This document shows, piece after piece, positions 39,794-39,835 of a stretch of DNA of 39,835 nt. The stretch's first letter is position 1; each line of letters begins with the position of its first letter. The translations under genes and the position numbers were made by a program. A model generated the notes under the pieces. It was not told the DNA's origin. It ran no database searches and worked only from the letters and a program-made list of their open reading frames with translations. The stretch covers positions 1-39,835 of the forward strand of contig CADCUB010000074.1 of assembly GCA_902805775.1 (NCBI GenBank). Direction: 5' to 3'. The stretch is from an uncultured Frankineae bacterium (GTDB lineage Bacteria > Actinomycetota > Actinomycetes > Mycobacteriales > SCTD01).

Positions 39794-39835
39794 GGAGGTC
39801 CACGGGTCAGCGACATCGGTGGACGGGATCTACTG

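Overview
The window is about 39.8 kb of very GC-rich DNA with strong G/C bias at third codon positions, many GTG starts, 4-nt ATGA/GTGA gene overlaps and actinobacterial families (DUF3040, SAV_6107-type HEPN, DUF6504, DnaE2, APS-reductase-type CysH). It looks like chromosomal DNA of an actinomycete. I could not place it to genus. I see no tRNA, rRNA, phage, insertion sequence or CRISPR array.

Layout. (1) 1-2405, minus: start of the division and cell-wall (dcw) cluster, mraZ - small membrane protein - rsmH - ftsL-like. The mraZ promoter is overlapped by three 10-bp-phased MraZ boxes. (2) 2701-7393, plus: MoxR ATPase - DUF58 - TgpA-like transglutaminase. (3) 7641-15665, minus: DUF3040 protein, then a damage-inducible mutagenesis operon, DUF6504 - HEPN - dnaE2 - methyltransferase - dinB. 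This operon is headed by a perfect LexA box and a leader with two adjacent 15-bp hairpins. (4) 15835-19287, plus: truncated PPOX gene, GAF protein, SRPBCC protein, Gfo/Idh-type oxidoreductase, and a BNR-repeat lipoprotein. (5) 19323-21743: DUF4396 membrane protein behind a CsoR-like operator, then arsC-arsI divergent from arsR around a short operator. (6) 21955-23004: secreted TolB-like protein. (7) 23096-31242: assimilatory sulfate reduction. The minus operon cysC-cysD-cysN-cysG-cbiX is divergent from sir and a 52-aa zinc ribbon, and each side has its own short leader peptide ending in SAVCS. cysH follows on the minus strand. (8) 31486-38518, plus: a tightly coupled carotenoid-modification operon (CrtA-like oxygenase, GNAT, CrtI/CrtO-family oxidoreductase, unknown 149-aa protein, CruF-like, CruG-like, CrtD-like, small membrane protein). 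(9) 38633 to the end, minus: lipoprotein and a frameshifted gene.

How the genes work together. CysND makes APS, CysH reduces it to sulfite, Sir reduces that to sulfide, and CysG plus CbiX supply siroheme for Sir. CysC makes PAPS. The mutagenesis operon should respond to DNA damage. The carotenoid genes modify an acyclic or monocyclic backbone, since no phytoene synthase, GGPP synthase or cyclase lies in the window.

The observations I would look at first are the twin divergent leader peptides, the tandem hairpins in the SOS leader, a 15-16-bp inverted-repeat element found at two gene 3' ends 10 kb apart, the metal-sensor-type promoter in front of the DUF4396 gene, and six starts lying exactly 6 nt after a -10-like hexamer, which suggests leaderless transcripts.
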